A DNA stretch of 64,000 nucleotides, taken from NCBI GenBank assembly GCA_013399115.1, contig VXAA01003401.1:898969-962968 (forward strand), read 5' to 3'. The position numbers and the translations under genes are program-made. Of the stretch, positions 1 to 13,929 are shown one piece after another (position 1 is the first letter of the stretch; the number at the start of each line of letters is the position of its first letter). The DNA is from Anseranas semipalmata. Its lineage: Eukaryota > Chordata > Aves > Anseriformes > Anseranatidae. The notes beneath the pieces were generated by a model. The model worked only from the letters and a program-made list of their open reading frames with translations. It did no database searches and was not told the DNA's origin.

Positions 1-379
1 GAGTCTCTCAGAGGGCAAAAACTGGGGCAGAACTTGGTCCTGTTGCTGAAAGTTCATAGGCAATTTTTCTGGGTAATGGCAGGGAAGTCATTCTTCTACT
101 ACATAAGCAAATTTTAACTGCACTCGGGCACTCTGAGGAAGGCTGTTAATCCTCGACCTGATCCGTCTTATGCTAGTGTAAATCAGAAAGAAATCCTCTG
201 AAGTCAGAGAAGTTACAAAACAGCATTTTAAAAAAACTTTTATTATTACTAAGGCCAGGAACCCTGTTATGAAAACAGGGGCTAAGCGTCTGCCTCCACA
301 CATTTGGTATTTCTAAACTTGCTAACATGAGGAGCAATGAGATCTAGGAGGTAAAGCACAGAAATAAGAGCTGGGAGGC

Positions 380-500
380 CTTGACTCTATTCCTGGCTGT
401 GACAGTGACATATTAGGTGACAATGAGGCGATCATTTCACTTCCATAAGCCAACACTTCCCCTTTCACCTTTGGTCTGTAAATTCTTTGGTCTCAACAGG
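380..500 (+). repeat. Possible ancient MIR-like SINE fragment
   Basis: The order of short words (tattcctggctgtgacagtgac, then a 'cacttccataagcc' part, then 'tttggtctgtaaa') follows the MIR core pattern in which a cloverleaf-like CORE-SINE describes 'cctggctctgccact ... cctcagtttcctcatctgtaaa'. The match is by eye and heavily decayed, so a profile search is needed to name the family. Confidence 0.25.
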
Positions 501-779
501 ACTTTCTAAGTATTCTCATCATGTAAGTAATAACAAACTGATCCTTTAAAGACTAATTCTAAAAGAAATTAAATGGGGCTTACATGCACTGGAGTTACTT
601 AAGAGAAATAACATATCAGGACACTGTTTATTAGGACTGGGATTACATAACTCTAGAGCAATGAGGCTGTTTTGTTACCCCAAGAAATACTCATTTGTCA
701 CCAACAGTCACAATGGTTTCTTAAGATGACAAGAGATCAATCTATCTAACTTGCAATTAGGGATAAAAAAAAATGCTTG

Positions 780-1090
780 ACGAAAAGATTTGACCTTAAT
801 TTAAAAAATTAACACCGTGGCAAAAAGCAAACGAAGTGCATTTTCAGTTTAATTAAAATGCCACAATTACAATGTAAATAATTATGTTTTATTAATCATC
901 AGCATTCAAGCTTGAGACTGCAGTGATACTAAAGATAATTAAGTTGCTGGTGCTGAGTATGGTGCCTTAATAATTACATAGTAGTTAACACAGAATGCTA
1001 ACTAAAACTGGGAAGTTCTGCATAGCAATTATGTTATCCAAGGCTGCTAATTAGTCATGTTAATTTAGAATTACTTTAGTTTCCTGTGTA
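780..1090. promoter_or_regulatory. AT-rich block with clustered homeodomain-type cores
   Basis: Within about 300 bases there are several TAATTA or TTAATTAA cores (near 850, 880, 937, 970 and 1050) and further ATTA words. Such clustering is typical of homeodomain-bound enhancers and of conserved noncoding elements, but AT-rich DNA also gives it by chance. No gene assignment is possible from sequence alone. Confidence 0.2.
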
Positions 1091-3509
1091 GACTAGGCTT
1101 GCTAAGCCGCGAGTCCCCATTGTTACCTCTGTCAGATGCAACAGAACTGGTGCTCTCTTTCGCTTTCCACTGAAGTTTACACAACAATGTTTCACATCAT
1201 CAAAGTGGTCTGTACAGGAGACAGATCCTACCAAATCTTACGCTGTGTTAGTTAGTTAATTGTCTGGGATGTGCACTCACCAGCATGTTCATAGCTCGGG
1301 ATGCTTAATCCCTGCAAGGACCCTTCTGATTGTTAATGTCAAGGCAGAGTCCACTTTTTAAAGTTGTTCTTATTAGTTCTAATTTACAGATGGAAAAAAT
1401 AAGGTTATTTTAAGGAGTATGGTGAGAATGGTGACATGAAACTAAGCTGATCCAGGGATAGACCAGAGATAGAATATAAAAGACATAGGTAATTCCTGCA
1501 TGAACTCTTAATACTGAGGACTGTGTTTTAAGGTCTGGCCTCCTGAGTCAGGATATGGGCAAGGAGCTGTGAAGCCTGAAATGCCGAATCAGTTGAGCTG
1601 AGTGTATTGTAAAGTAGACATTGCAAATAGCTTGAGTGCACAAGGTCTCAAAGGTAAAAAGGAACTGAGAAAATATGCTGCAAGGGAAAGTGAACTGGTC
1701 AAAAGGCCCCATTTGTCGACTTAAAATTCTCCAGAAATGTGGAAATACAAATGGAAGAAGATTAATGGGTGCTTTTCCTGTTTCTGCAAGCAATGGCTGC
1801 CAGAGAAAAAGGAAGACGGAGGTACAGCCTTCTTTCAGATAAACCTCAATGAAGCATCTAATGTGTTTAACTGTCTTTACCAAAGTCAGACCAAAGAGGT
1901 TAATTGTGAAATGGCACTGCTTATAAAACCAAGGTATACCAGGGAGAAGTTTTAATCAAGCAGTTAAAAAGTGTTTGTAAAGGAAGGACACTAAACTGTT
2001 TCTTGATTGTCTCTAGCAGATAAGTCAACTTTTAATTTTGCAAGCTCAAGAACTTGGGAACTAGAATTAAAAAAAAAATCCAAGAGAAGCTGGTAGAAGT
2101 ACAAAATCTACCATATATAAAGCAAAATAACTTGCTGGGAGAAAACACCAAACATCCATTTCAGGGTGAAACTGAAATTGTGTTGGGCGATTGTCACACA
2201 GAGGAGACACAGCACTGCAGATTGTTCAGGACCCATTCCCCTCACTCTGTCCTAATAGCTTATATTTATATGCTAAGACCCACGATGGCATTTGGGCAAC
2301 CCACTCCACTCAATCACCTAAATGCCTTTATGGACCGTGGCCTGATTCTGAACACCAGACAATCTCCTCATGTCTATAGAGAAACAAGCTGAGTGTGGCC
2401 AAGCACAAAGTTGCAGGGAACATGTCTTTTTCTCTTCCCCTTTTTATTAGCAGAACAGGAGATACAAATCAAGCTTTTACAGTAATGCAATGGCAACATC
2501 AAAAGCTTTGAACCTTGATCTTATGTTTTTTTAACACAAGTTTATATTCTATGTTGACTGCTTCCTTCTCATGTGAGAATAAGTTTCTAACATGTTGCTC
2601 TGAGCTTGTTTGAAAAGGCACTGTGGCTGTGGGGAATCTCCAGAGACGATGGAACAAAAGAGAAGAATGCTTCCCTCTTCACTCAGCCCTTAAGCATGCA
2701 GGAGCTGTTTTTAATATCACAAATCAATGCATATGGGGAAACAGATCCTCTCGGCAATGGAGTGTCAGCAGCATCTAAGACTGAAAGATGCAGAGAAGCA
2801 GGGCTGGAAGCTCTAAGGGAGTTCAAAAATGGCATCACCCACACATCTTTTCTGGACAATTAGCTGTCCCTAATGTTTTGCTGCACTTGGTAGCCCCATA
2901 GATAGGGCTGGCCTTGCAAAGAAGTTAACTACAGCAGAAGAGCTCAGTGCCACACTTTATCCCACAACTAGCTGTTCCTTCACAGCTCAGAGCCCTGCTT
3001 ATCTGCTCTTGAAGGTGTGGCTGCTTTAACTTACCTTTAGTCCTTGGTGACTTTATTAGATTTTGATCTAGACCGGAAGTTCATAATTTGTGTTTTCATA
3101 AAACATCTGATTGAGGACCAAATTCTGCTCCGAGCACTCCTACATGATATAATTCAAAAGCATTGCAAAGGAGTGTATGAATTTAGTTCCTTGTAGGGCA
3201 TATTAACGTTAGTTTAGGACCTCATAATTATTACGAACTTTGGAGTCCATGTCAGAAGTCATCAGGGCTGCGAAACAGTATTTTTTGTCTTCCTCAGAAA
3301 GCTACCTGAGTAGAGGCATGAAACTGAATCCTGCCATTATGTTCGTAGATTTGTCTCTGATCTTGATTTTTTCGCAGAAGCAAAATTATTTTTCAAGGAG
3401 CAAACACTACTCAGAGAGGCTGACTTCTGTTTGCTGTGGACCGTCCCAGATCTGTGTAACTTTTCCTGAGTATCCATAACTCCAGAGGCATTGAGACCAC
3501 TTTTTCAAG

Positions 3510-3800
3510 CTGCTCAGTAATTATTATTACCCCAGTTTTACAGAACATGCAGAAAACAAGACAGCCTGAAAAATTCACTTACACTGTCCTCTTGATCTGG
3601 TTCACCTCCAGTGTCACGTCAAAACTAGAATAAAGTAAAGCACCCTACATATAGAAAGTGCTCCTTGTACTCATTAACTTCCCTTGCAGTATCACAAAGC
3701 ATTTTGTAAACATAAGCTAATTTCATCACCCCAGGAAGATGGATATCTCAACTGCAGATTCACAAAGAAGGAAACCAAGGCCCAGAAGAGTTAAGTAAAT
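3510..3800 (+). repeat. Ancient SINE-like relic (MIR/AmnSINE type)
   Basis: Two pieces resemble the 3' half of MIR-like SINEs. At 3520-3545 'attattaccccagttttacag' matches the 'attatccccattttacag' motif. At 3690-3795 a 'cacaaagcattttgtaaac' word is followed by 'gaaggaaaccaaggcccag' and 'agttaagtaa', as in the 'ggaaactgaggcacagagaggttaagtaa' tail. Order and orientation agree, divergence is high. Confidence 0.35.
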
Positions 3801-6800
3801 CAATTAACAGGAAGTTTGTGGTTAAGACAAAAACTCTAGAAATCTTTACCAAGTTCCTCATGCTGTAGTTGCTGGGCTGTGCTTCTGAAGGGATTCTCCC
3901 CTGAAGCACTGCTGCTTTACAACAGCTCTCCGAACTACCTGCTGCAGTCCATCAGGTCTGTGTTTGAGTTTGTCTGGTTATTTTCATTGTCTGTGGCAGT
4001 GTCAGCAGACGGAGTTCATGCCTCTGTTCTGCATGTGCAAGCTGGAGGCTTCCTTTTAGGAAACTCACCTATCACTTACTAGCTGCATGTGTACCACCAT
4101 GGATATCAGCGCTTCTGTTTGAGAAATTTTGAGGTGAGCCACTTAAAAAGCAGCCCCTGCATGGGAGCTCTGTCTAGAAATTTGGAATGTAAAACACTCC
4201 AAGGCCTGAACTGCCCTGATAGATAAGCCATTTCCAAATGCCTTTCATATACCACAGGGTAAGAGCAATTAGCACAGTTCAGCTGATGTGCAGCAAGGTC
4301 ATGCCTAGCTTGTTTCTCTATCTTCAGCTCTGAAGTCCCAGCAGAGCACACATTGGGCCATTTTGAAAATTTGGGCTTTTGTCTGAAGACAGGTCAGCCT
4401 GCATCTGCTTCCCCTTCAAATCTCCCACAAAGTACAGACATCTGGACTTTTTCAAAGGCATGGAAGGCAATTTGGCATCCAGCTCTAAATGTTTCTCAAG
4501 ATCTTCCCCACAAACCCTTAGAAATATGGACCCTTGTGCTCATGCTGTTCTCCATGTGCTGAAATCAGTGGAATTACGCCACTGTAAGATAGAAGTGAGG
4601 GGAGGAAATGGCCCCATGAGAGGCCCTTCTGGATAGCAATGGTGAAAATGAAGCCGTTAATCATCATACTGCATGGTGATGAGACTCTGCTGCCAGGCTA
4701 ATAAATACTCTGATCCAGTGCGGAATGGATGCGCAACCAGATGTGTTCTTGTCTGCAGAGGCAGCAGAGGGATTTCAAGGTCTACAGTGGGTCTGCTGGA
4801 GACAGAGGAATTAATAACAGTGTTAGCAATTTGAATAGTCAAATTGATGAGGGGCTCAGGGAAAATGTCAGTAAATTAGAAATCATTAGAGGCATTTTGA
4901 AAAGCACTAAGGTTGAGAATCTTGTTAAAGGACGTGTTTGTTACAAAGACGACTGAACCCTGTTAGAAATGAAAAGACATTTTTAATATCACTTGACTGA
5001 AAGAACAAGGGCATACATGTGTCTGTAAGTGCACACACACTCACACACACTGGCAAGCATTTAAAAGAGCAAAGTTTCAGCAAACAAAATGAGAGTAAGA
5101 ATTTTAACAGGATGGGGAGTTGAAACAGAAGCTTTTAATTGCTTCCTGATTGCTTGGGTCAAGTGTTGAATATGATAAAAGGGAAAGCAGAACAACATGA
5201 TTTTCTGTTTGTTTCTCTCTCCTGCTGTTCTCTGAATGGATATGGTGAAGCACTGAGGAGGGGGGTAGAGAGAGACGGGGGTCTGGAGAAAGAAGAGAAA
5301 GAAATGGCTTCTCAAGACTTTCTACTTTTGAGCATGAAACGTTGAAATATTGTAAAACTAATTATTTTAGGAGAGAAGCATTGCTATATTGTCTATGTAT
5401 CATAAATTATATATTTTTTTACCATAATCAGCAGAAATCACCCATCTCTAAAATGTTTTGTAACCTCTTGATTAGCACAAAGTTAATTTGGTGCTTATCA
5501 GTCCAAAGCAAGGAGAACATGAAATTAACTTAGGGCTAAATCTTGGTTTCCCTCCTTCACCAACTTCCTTTTGACATAAACAGTCATTCTGTTGAATAAG
5601 GAATGAGTTTAAAATATCTATTTCCATGTTACTCAACAAGCCATTTTTCTTTTGTGCATGTTATTTCAGCCAACCCAAACCTTCTGAATACCCCCTTAAA
5701 TACAGCAGGCCCAGTTCAGTTCTGGTGTAACTGTCTGGCTTTCCAACGCTTTTTCAAATAGAAAATTAGAATTTCAGACTTCTGTTCTAGTAATTCCAAT
5801 AGATGAACTGATGTTGAATGTCGATATTTCTTTTCCAGTTTTATGACAAGCCACAGTGGTCCAAGGAGCATCTCCCTTCCATTTTGGAAGCTGAACCTTT
5901 TTATCCTCCTCAAATTGTAATATTCCCACATTGTTGTCTACAGGAGTTTATCTTTCTCTCCTGCATCACTATACAGCACAGGCAGGGAGGCTGCACTGCT
6001 GAAACAGCCACACGGAGTCTTCAAGAGGCATCCTGAAGCCATGTGAGGAGTCATCAGCAAGGCTTTTCAGTGATGATCACTCTCCTTAGTCTCCCTTGGG
6101 TTTTATGCAGCTGGTGGAGTGCTGCTTTAGTGAGCCTTAGCTGTGATGAACAAGTCCTGTACAGGTTAAAATAAGTTGGGACATAACCTCATGTCCTCCT
6201 AACTGGGTTTTCCTTCCATAGAAATTCACTGCACATTTCTGAATCTCCTTCTCTCTCCCTGCACCTTTTTTTGCTTATTAGTGAGGCATGTTTTAAAGGG
6301 CCATTGTTCAAAGATATTTTAATAAAAGTGAGTCACTCTACATGCAGAGCTGCCGCATGTCCCAAACTTATTAAAAACCGTAATGATTTTGCACACTGAA
6401 AACAAGGCTGACAAGTTCAAACTTTACAATGCAAAACATACCACAATCTTCCTTGCCCCTATTGTCTTCTCTACCCTACAAGATTAGTGGACAGTCCCAT
6501 TCAAGAGGGCAGGTTTTGAGGTGTTTAAAAAGGTCGGTTTTTTGAGGCCAGCTGGAGTTGCCTTTATTGATACATCTGATATCCCTACAGGGATCTAATT
6601 TGCAGCATGGGGCTTTGTAATTTCATGCTAGAACAGCATAAAATGGAAGAATAACTCATCCAGAAGGAGGGGATTATGTAACAGTAGTGAAGGAGAATCT
6701 GCAGAGACAGTAAAGATCCTTTGGAAAGTCATGTTGCTGGTTCTGCAGTGCCATATACCCACCCGCTAATTGGTTTCTAACAACAGGGAGATACATTACC

Positions 6801-7550
6801 AGCAAGTGGGAAAAAAAAGAGGGAGGAAAAGAGCTCGGTATTAATACAGCTCACCTTCCAAATTCACTCAAACAAAAACATATATTGCAGCTGAATAAAA
6901 TCCTCCTGTATTGCCCAGGCTCCAACTCATGAACGCCTGCTTTTCCTTCTCCTTTCCTTCTCTTTTCCATAGTGTTACCAACTGTGACAAAAACAGGATC
7001 TTTGGTGTCACTGGAGTACTTCAGCCACTGCGAATGAAGGGTGAGACGTTTGGCGCAGGGATGCATGCAGCCTGTTACAGGTCATGTCAGATAGGAGCAG
7101 TATGTGCGCTGAGAGGCACAACACGCTGCACTGAGGATTTGGTGTGTAAGTGTGCCGACTTAATGGAAGCTGCAGGCTCTGCCCTGGAAATGACACTTGA
7201 TAGCAAAAGCAAAAGAACTGCTGACACACAGAAAAAAACTTTGAAGTTTGATGAGCTGGATTGGGAAACCTCATTAATTATTCCAACACACAGATGCTCT
7301 AAAGGTGCCACAGGTCACTGGAGAATAGGGTAGACAGCACTATACAGCCCACTTTGCTTGTCCTGGAACTGGAGCATGTGAGGATGGGGCTGGTGTGAAA
7401 ATAGCAATGACAGTGCTGTATACAGCTATTCTAGGCTGCTCCTTAATTTTAAAGTAGCCACAGTAGAGGTACAGATAAAATAGAGCAGGTGTGGGACAGT
7501 TCTAGTTTATCTGGGGGCTGCTGTAGACCACAGATCAGTCCAGAATCTGA

Positions 7551-8056
7551 GGAGTCAAAGTGAAAGACAGAGAAAACAAGATCAGACAAGTAGAACTGCA
7601 GAATACAGGTCTGGATAAAATCAATGAACAACTGAAGTCAGAGATCATGGGAATGTCCTGCCAAATTTCTGCATGCTGGGATAAGGACAAGTATAAAGAG
7701 AAAGATGTATTAGGAGTGAGGAATATGCTTGAAAATGAGAGGCATTTGGAACACCTGCAAATCAAACTGGCATTGAAGGAGAAGATGTACGAGCAAGAAA
7801 AACTCCAAGTCCACCAGTTAAGGAACATACTAGAAGAATTTGACAAGCTCAGGAAAGTTCAGAGGAATTGCGCTGTGTAGGTGAAAGGAGGCTGGAAGAA
7901 AATGCTGAGGAAACTGCACTTTTGGCAGTAGTGAATGAGAACAAATCCCAGGCATGCTTTTCTTTCCTGCAGGAGTCTGCTGAAGCCAAACTTCTGGAGG
8001 ACTTGCTCCCTTTGGTTAAAAAACAAAAATTCTTCTGTTGCATTTGGAACGTCTAA
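7551..8056 (+). pseudogene. Coiled-coil-like open frame, possible decayed gene or retrocopy
   Basis: One frame is open from 7551 to its stop at 7878-7880, right after an in-frame stop at 7548-7550. It is unusually rich in K, E, Q and L with heptad-like spacing and includes the stretch YEQEKLQVHQLRNILEEF near its end. A second, overlapping open frame in another phase continues to 8056 and is also acidic and leucine-rich, as expected after one frameshift. No ATG starts the first frame and no convincing splice sites bound it. I do not recognise the parent; there is a loose resemblance to the C-terminal coil of CEP55 but too weak to name it. A chance open frame cannot be excluded. Confidence 0.3.
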
Positions 8057-8751
8057 ATGCTCTTGCTGTTAGTAGCAGTTTGCTTTGGAATTCTCAGTTG
8101 TTATTTTATCATCAACGACATTCCAATATTGTTTAGTGGTCGTTCTTTTGATGTACTGATGCAAATGTTGTACCCATACTTAAGTTTTGAAAGTGAAGAA
8201 CTGTTTTAAGAATAGTTAGAAAGCCTCTGCACAGCTGTCCATGTCAATTTAATAATCTCCCTTTCCATGCCTTCATGCATGAGTTCATGTGTTTTTTTAG
8301 AAATCGAGGAAACTTTAGGTTCTGAGCATAGGGTTTTTTTTGAATGAAATTGTTGCTGTGAAACTATTTTATAGTAGATAGCTGCATGCAGTAAAAACTC
8401 AACAGAGAATTCTCTGCCTCAGGCAAAGGAGACAAAAAAATTGTAGTTTGTGCTAATCTGACTGAAAGTGGTAATGTGCAGTACTTGATGCTGGAATTTA
8501 CTTCCCTGCTAGACTGCCAGTGTCTAAGTTTTTTCACCTGTGGGGTCACATTGCAGAATATATCTCTTCTCCAGACTTGGAGGAAGAGCATGGAAGGGTT
8601 TAAAGATGTAGGAGAGTTTAGTATGTTAGTTTAGGTTGGTTATGAAGGGCTTTCATTAGTGGACATTAATTCAGACGGTACGTATTTATGTTTGGCTAAA
8701 ACCTTTTGTTTGTGCATCTAGAGACAATAGGCACAGGAACTTTTTAAATAC

Positions 8752-8767
8752 AAATAAATAAATAAAT
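8752..8767. repeat. (AAAT)n microsatellite
   Basis: Four consecutive AAAT units seen directly. Confidence 0.8.
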
Positions 8768-10362
8768 GCCATTTTGTGGATGGAAAATTAAATCCTAAAG
8801 ACCAACATGGCAGCTGGCCAACTGGTAATCATGCTGAGCCTTCAGAATTATCCCTGACATTTATGCACAAAGCAAGTAGACAAAGCTCACCAGGCAGGAG
8901 CTAGCAAACAAACAGTACACTGAACAAATATGATACAGGAAAAAAAAATAAGCAGCAAAGGGAAAGCTGTGATTCCAGGACATCATTTTTCCTAGTGATA
9001 TATGCAGCAGCTTGCAGCAGTGGCAGTGAAGAAAAATTCCAGAGATGAAAAGGCTAGAACAACCCCTTAATCTCCTTCGTGCCTGTCCTGTGTGACAAGA
9101 AAGTCTCCCTTTGAAATGAGAAGAGATACAGCCTAGAAGAGGAAAGTTTGAGCATAAAGAGATTGGGCAACACTCAGAGGTAAGGTGAAGTCAGAACAAA
9201 GAAGGTTTCTATTTAAGATGCTGAACTGTGACTCAGAGGAACTAAATTTTCTTCCTGCATCCTTCCTGCTTTTCCTCTGGCAACTCAATCTCTCTGTATC
9301 TCAGTTCCCCAACTGAATAATGAGGCAGTAATATTAAAGAGTGTCTCTTTTGATACTTGAGAGCATTTATTTTTTTTGTTGTTGTTTTTTATTTATTTAT
9401 TTTTAACTTGAATCATTTTACAGAACTGAGGGAGAGAATGGTAAGGTGTACAGTTAAAGGAGCAGAGCAAAGGTGGGGAACATAGCCTTGCAAAAAAGAA
9501 GGGAGTAGTGACAAACGGCTGGGGGTAAGAATCTCTTACCCTGGATCAACGTCATCAGTCAGAACAGTTTATGTACACACAAAAAGGGTTTAGTCAGAGA
9601 AAATGCCTGGTGCAATTAGGACCCAATCTGGAGACCTTTAAGTAATATTGTAATTGGATAATACTAATAGTGAGAGGTGAACTGCCTGTATGGGGGCACT
9701 TGTGCCAAGGTAGTCCGAACTGCATTACCTGGCATTTCATTGGCAACTGCAGCTGTGCAAAGCCAGAGTGATATCATGTAATTTTTGTTGCCCAGTGCCA
9801 CAGGGAAAGCCATGAGAAAAACAAATGTTCAGTGGGGACAAAGGTAAAGAGGAAACATGGCCACCAAGAAAGGGTTCCAGAACTATGTCCTGGGAAGGGC
9901 TACAGGAGATATCTCTGCAATGGGATGGATAGCTCTGTTGCTGTCATTTTTCAACAGATCTTCTCAACCAGCTTCAGCTGCTGTCCTGTATGCGTAACAC
10001 ACCCAAAATCTGGTGGTGACATACATAAAACTTTAGAGGCTTCTGTGGGAGCCGATGACAGCATTACAGCTTGCAAATGTATTTTCAGTATAAAATTGTT
10101 ACTTCACATGACACATAAATATGTGATGAATTCTGCACAGAGAGGAAACATCTCACTGTTTTTGATAAACTGTTTCAATAACAGTATTTGCAGGTGATAC
10201 AAAAATAAGGTTTGTCTGTTAAACTGGGGTTAAAGAACCAGAATGAGCCAAAAAATAATATATGCAGCACTGTCCTTTCTACACTTTGCAGTCTTTATGA
10301 ATGATATATAGAAGGCTCAGATAAACCTATGATGTTTCTGTCTTTCCTGTCTTTATTTAAGG

Positions 10363-10396
10363 GGAAAAAAAAAAAAGAAAAAAAAGAAAAGAAAAT
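10363..10396. repeat. A-rich low-complexity tract
   Basis: Runs of A broken by single G bases, with G4 in front. Could be a decayed poly(A) tail, but no retrocopy body is recognisable upstream. Confidence 0.75.
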
Positions 10397-13300
10397 TATA
10401 TGCTTGGTTATCACAAAAAAAGCAAAGTCGTATTTTTAATTCACACATTTTTTATGTTCTGAATGTAGCTGTAGGGCTGAATTCCTGCAGGGGAAATCTA
10501 TGCAATTACAGTCAGGTGACAATACCTTTCAATCGAAGACACCATATATGCCAGGAAGTGCTACACAAGGCTATAAGCAGCAAAGAAGCTGAGCAGGAAA
10601 TTACTTGAAACAGGTATGTAAGCACATGTGTTATACAGATATGTTATATCTGTGTGTTACACAGTCTTTTCCTTTCTTTACCATTCATTATGCTTTTAGT
10701 TAAAACCACATTTAAAGCAGCAACTCATTGCTTTTAAACGTTAATTTTCTTTGCCTGAAAATTTTACATGCAATGATGAAAACTAGCTTTTCTTACCCGC
10801 CTTATTTCATTTGCACTCTGCACTTGTTATTTTTCTGGCATTCGTTCTTTCCAGGTGCATTCTTGCATACCACTTGAGGTGTACACGAGGTCTCATGAGG
10901 GTTCATATGCATACATACTTCTGCAGTGATCCTAACTAGAAGACCACTGTATGTTAACCAGTTACTGATCTGTGTCACAGTTCACCTGAGAGGGTGCAGG
11001 CCTGTGCTGTGCTGTCCTGTCCTGTCCATACACCTTGATATTTGGGTCTTTGGCAGCAGGGAAAACTTAGCCTGCTAATTGTAACGAAGGAGCCCACTGG
11101 CAGCTCCCACTTGGCACCACCTGCATGTCCTGCATTTATCTTATAGTGAAGCAGTGTGCTTACATGTGAATATCCTTTTATTTGGCAGTAGAAATGATGA
11201 ATGTAATTATTTTATTCTAAGAAAATCCTGGAAAAGCTCAAGAAAATTATACTGAAATGCCAGTGAACCTCTTCATGGATGGGGTCTGCAACATATGCCA
11301 TGTCCTGACTGGAGATCTATCCAATGCTGCACAACCCAGGGTTTCCCAGACTTTGAAGGGATATACAATTATCTACAATATCCACTTTTTCCTTATAGTG
11401 TCAGCTCCAATAAATGCAATTCTAGTTAATACCTCACAGAGTCCTGAGGGACTTTCTTACTGGGGTCTTAAGAAAATACTTCCATTGCTCTAACTTCTTC
11501 CCATCTGCTAAATGATAGAAGGCAATGAAGTACACTCTCTAAATGTCTGGTTTGTAATTTCTTCCTGTAAATTGCAGTATGTATAATGTATCCTGCAGTA
11601 AGTGCTGAAGACCTTGACCACACCCTGAGCTTTTGTAATAAACGCTCAGTGCACGTTTATTGACACAGAGATCCTGCCCCTAAGGGTGCAGAATTGTAAC
11701 ATACAACAGGTGTGTTAATATCCCCATGTTTGGGAGTGAAGAGGATGTGTAATGAGATCCAGTTTACCTACCAGGATCACACAGCCTATGGAAACTGAAC
11801 TTAGATCGTCAGCAAGTCTAAGAGGATGAATATTGCTTTTGTGTTTAAAGCAATTAGCTCTAAACACAAGACCAGTACCTCATTAGAAGTCTCCCTTGAA
11901 GGGAGAAAATAAGTTTCTTCTTCGCTCAGATAGTTGTGTGACTGAACACTGAGGTGACACCTCATATGGTGACACCTAATGATCAGTGAACAGAAAGAGT
12001 CCAGAACTGCTTGAAATATTTAGCTACAGATGTAGGCTCATCCAGTCCAGATGTTTGAGAGCACTGAAGCTACGGCTGACCCAGCTTCTGCTGTTCCTCA
12101 GGACTGCCTCTAGTGCCATAACAGCTTTGAGGCTGTTGGAAGAAACTTGCTAAAAAGTTGTAAAATACGCATTTTCAGAGGTGCTGTGCTCCTGCAGCTC
12201 CTATTGATTTCCCATGAGGCTGAGGTAAGGCAGCTCTGCAGAGAGGCAAAATCAGTCTCCCTGGTCAGAGCTCCAGACCCCCTGTGTATGTTGGTGCCGG
12301 TTTCAAAGGAGGCTGAGAATCTGACCCCAGAGAAACCAGAACAAGTACATACAAGAATCCTTTCTCTGCAGGCACCAAGTGTATTTCTGTGCAACTTACC
12401 CTGTCTCCCATAACTTGTCACATTCAGCAAGAAAGAATCTGGGGGAAAGATGGAAATAGTACATCAGGCCATTGTATTGTTTGAAAATAATCTTTTCTAA
12501 AGGGAATATTGGCTAGGGACTTTTTTAAGAAGATGGGGCTTTAGAGCTGACATGTATCTAGCATGTCAATGTAGTAATGAAGTTAGTTCTGCACTGTTTG
12601 GAAAACAGCACATTTTCTTGCAAGGTTTGTGATTAAACATCTAACAGAAAATAATGATTTCCTTGCAGGCACTTAGGCACAAAATATAAATACACAAAGG
12701 GAGAGCCAACCAGAGAAAGAACCTGCTAAATATCACTATTGAAAGCCACCATTATCTTAGAGTCTTCTTAATATTCACTGTTAATTATAAAAACTAATAT
12801 CTATAAAATTGAAGTACCCAGTGGGAGAAAGTATGACATTTAACTTGCAGAATGCCTTCTCCCTTCAATCCTTTTTCACACACAAAACTGGTGCTTATTT
12901 TGTAAAGAACAGCAGTTCAGGAGAGGAGAAAGATAGCGTATTGATTTGCATATGTATCTTGTTATTGAGGAGGAGCAACAGATTAGCTAAGTTACAAAGG
13001 AGGAAAACCATATTTTGCTGCATATAAGCAAAGATTTCTATAATGAGCTTGAGTAAGTAGGAGAGCAATGTTGACTTGCATGGGGATGGAGTGGGAGGGA
13101 AAGGATTTCTGCCCACTGCGATGAGGATGGGGAACTAAGTGTACCTTTTAGGAGCCCTTGCCTGAACCAGCTGGAAAGGTTTGTTATGTTGAGCAGAGAT
13201 TCACATTTGCACTGCTTGAACGTACACAAAATATTAGAACAAATGGGAAATGTGAGAACAAATCGAGTATGAAATATTTTGAAGAAATCTGAACAAACAA

Positions 13301-13464
13301 TTTTTTGAAGGGAGATGTTGCTTCTTCCTGCATCATTTCACTCTTATTTTTCATTGTTTCTCTCCTTCCTTGTCCCCTTGTCCTGATTTGTATTTTGATG
13401 GGGCAAAAAAAAAAACAAACAATTCCTTCACTTTTCCACGTTTTCTTTTCTGAGAAACCCTTTC

Positions 13465-13482
13465 AAAAAAAAAAAAAAAAAA
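13465..13482. repeat. Poly(A) run of 18
   Basis: Eighteen consecutive A bases, with a shorter A run about 60 bases upstream. No associated retrocopy recognised. Confidence 0.85.
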
Positions 13483-13929
13483 GGAAACAAATACATGGAA
13501 AATGGTACAGCACATAGACAGGCTTCCTACAATAATGTCTACTTACAGACCGGCATGGTAGGAGATAAAAATTTGGGTATCACAACCCAAAAGTCTGTAT
13601 GTCCTTCTGTGAGAGTAGAATGCCAAAATCTAAGTGCCCTAGTCTGTATTTTCAAATAAAGACTTCTGAATTCTGTCTTTTTAAAAACGAGGCAGAAGTA
13701 ATTCTCCTGTTTGAGAAATAATCAGGTAAAAAAGGATAATCTGCTTCAGTAAAAAAGATGTGAAGATTTCATTTGCTAGACTTCTCCCTAGAGAAGAGAC
13801 CAGCTTCTTTTTAAATAAACAAACATGTTGATTTATTCATAATTACTGTGGGTAGATATTTTTGCTAATCAAACATAACAGGTATACATTGTAGAACAAC
13901 TCCATGAAGAGTTGAGAGGATGCAACTCA

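Larger units (their letters stand above)
1..6800. other. Gene-poor 5' flank of TOLLIP
   Basis: No exon is recognisable on either strand; open frames are short and show no domain-like pattern. In mammals BRSK2 lies on this side of TOLLIP, but no kinase exon is seen, so it would be outside the window. The stretch holds scraps that look like ancient amniote interspersed repeats (near 130-220, 380-500, 3110-3175 and 3510-3800) and an AT-rich part with repeated TAATTA-type cores (780-1090). Confidence 0.6.
8060..13880. other. Intergenic DNA without recognisable genes
   Basis: Nothing coding is recognised. The stretch contains low-complexity tracts (AAAT units 8752-8767, T-rich 9365-9411, A-rich 10363-10396, an 18-base A run at 13465-13482) and otherwise unique AT-rich sequence. 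Short open frames here lack conserved patterns. Confidence 0.6.

Noticed and set aside
5030..5050. (CA)n microsatellite
   Set aside because: Only short interrupted runs of CA; below a useful length.
11945..11980. Possible T-box palindrome from two GGTGACACCT words
   Set aside because: The arms are only five bases and not perfect about the centre; too short to call.
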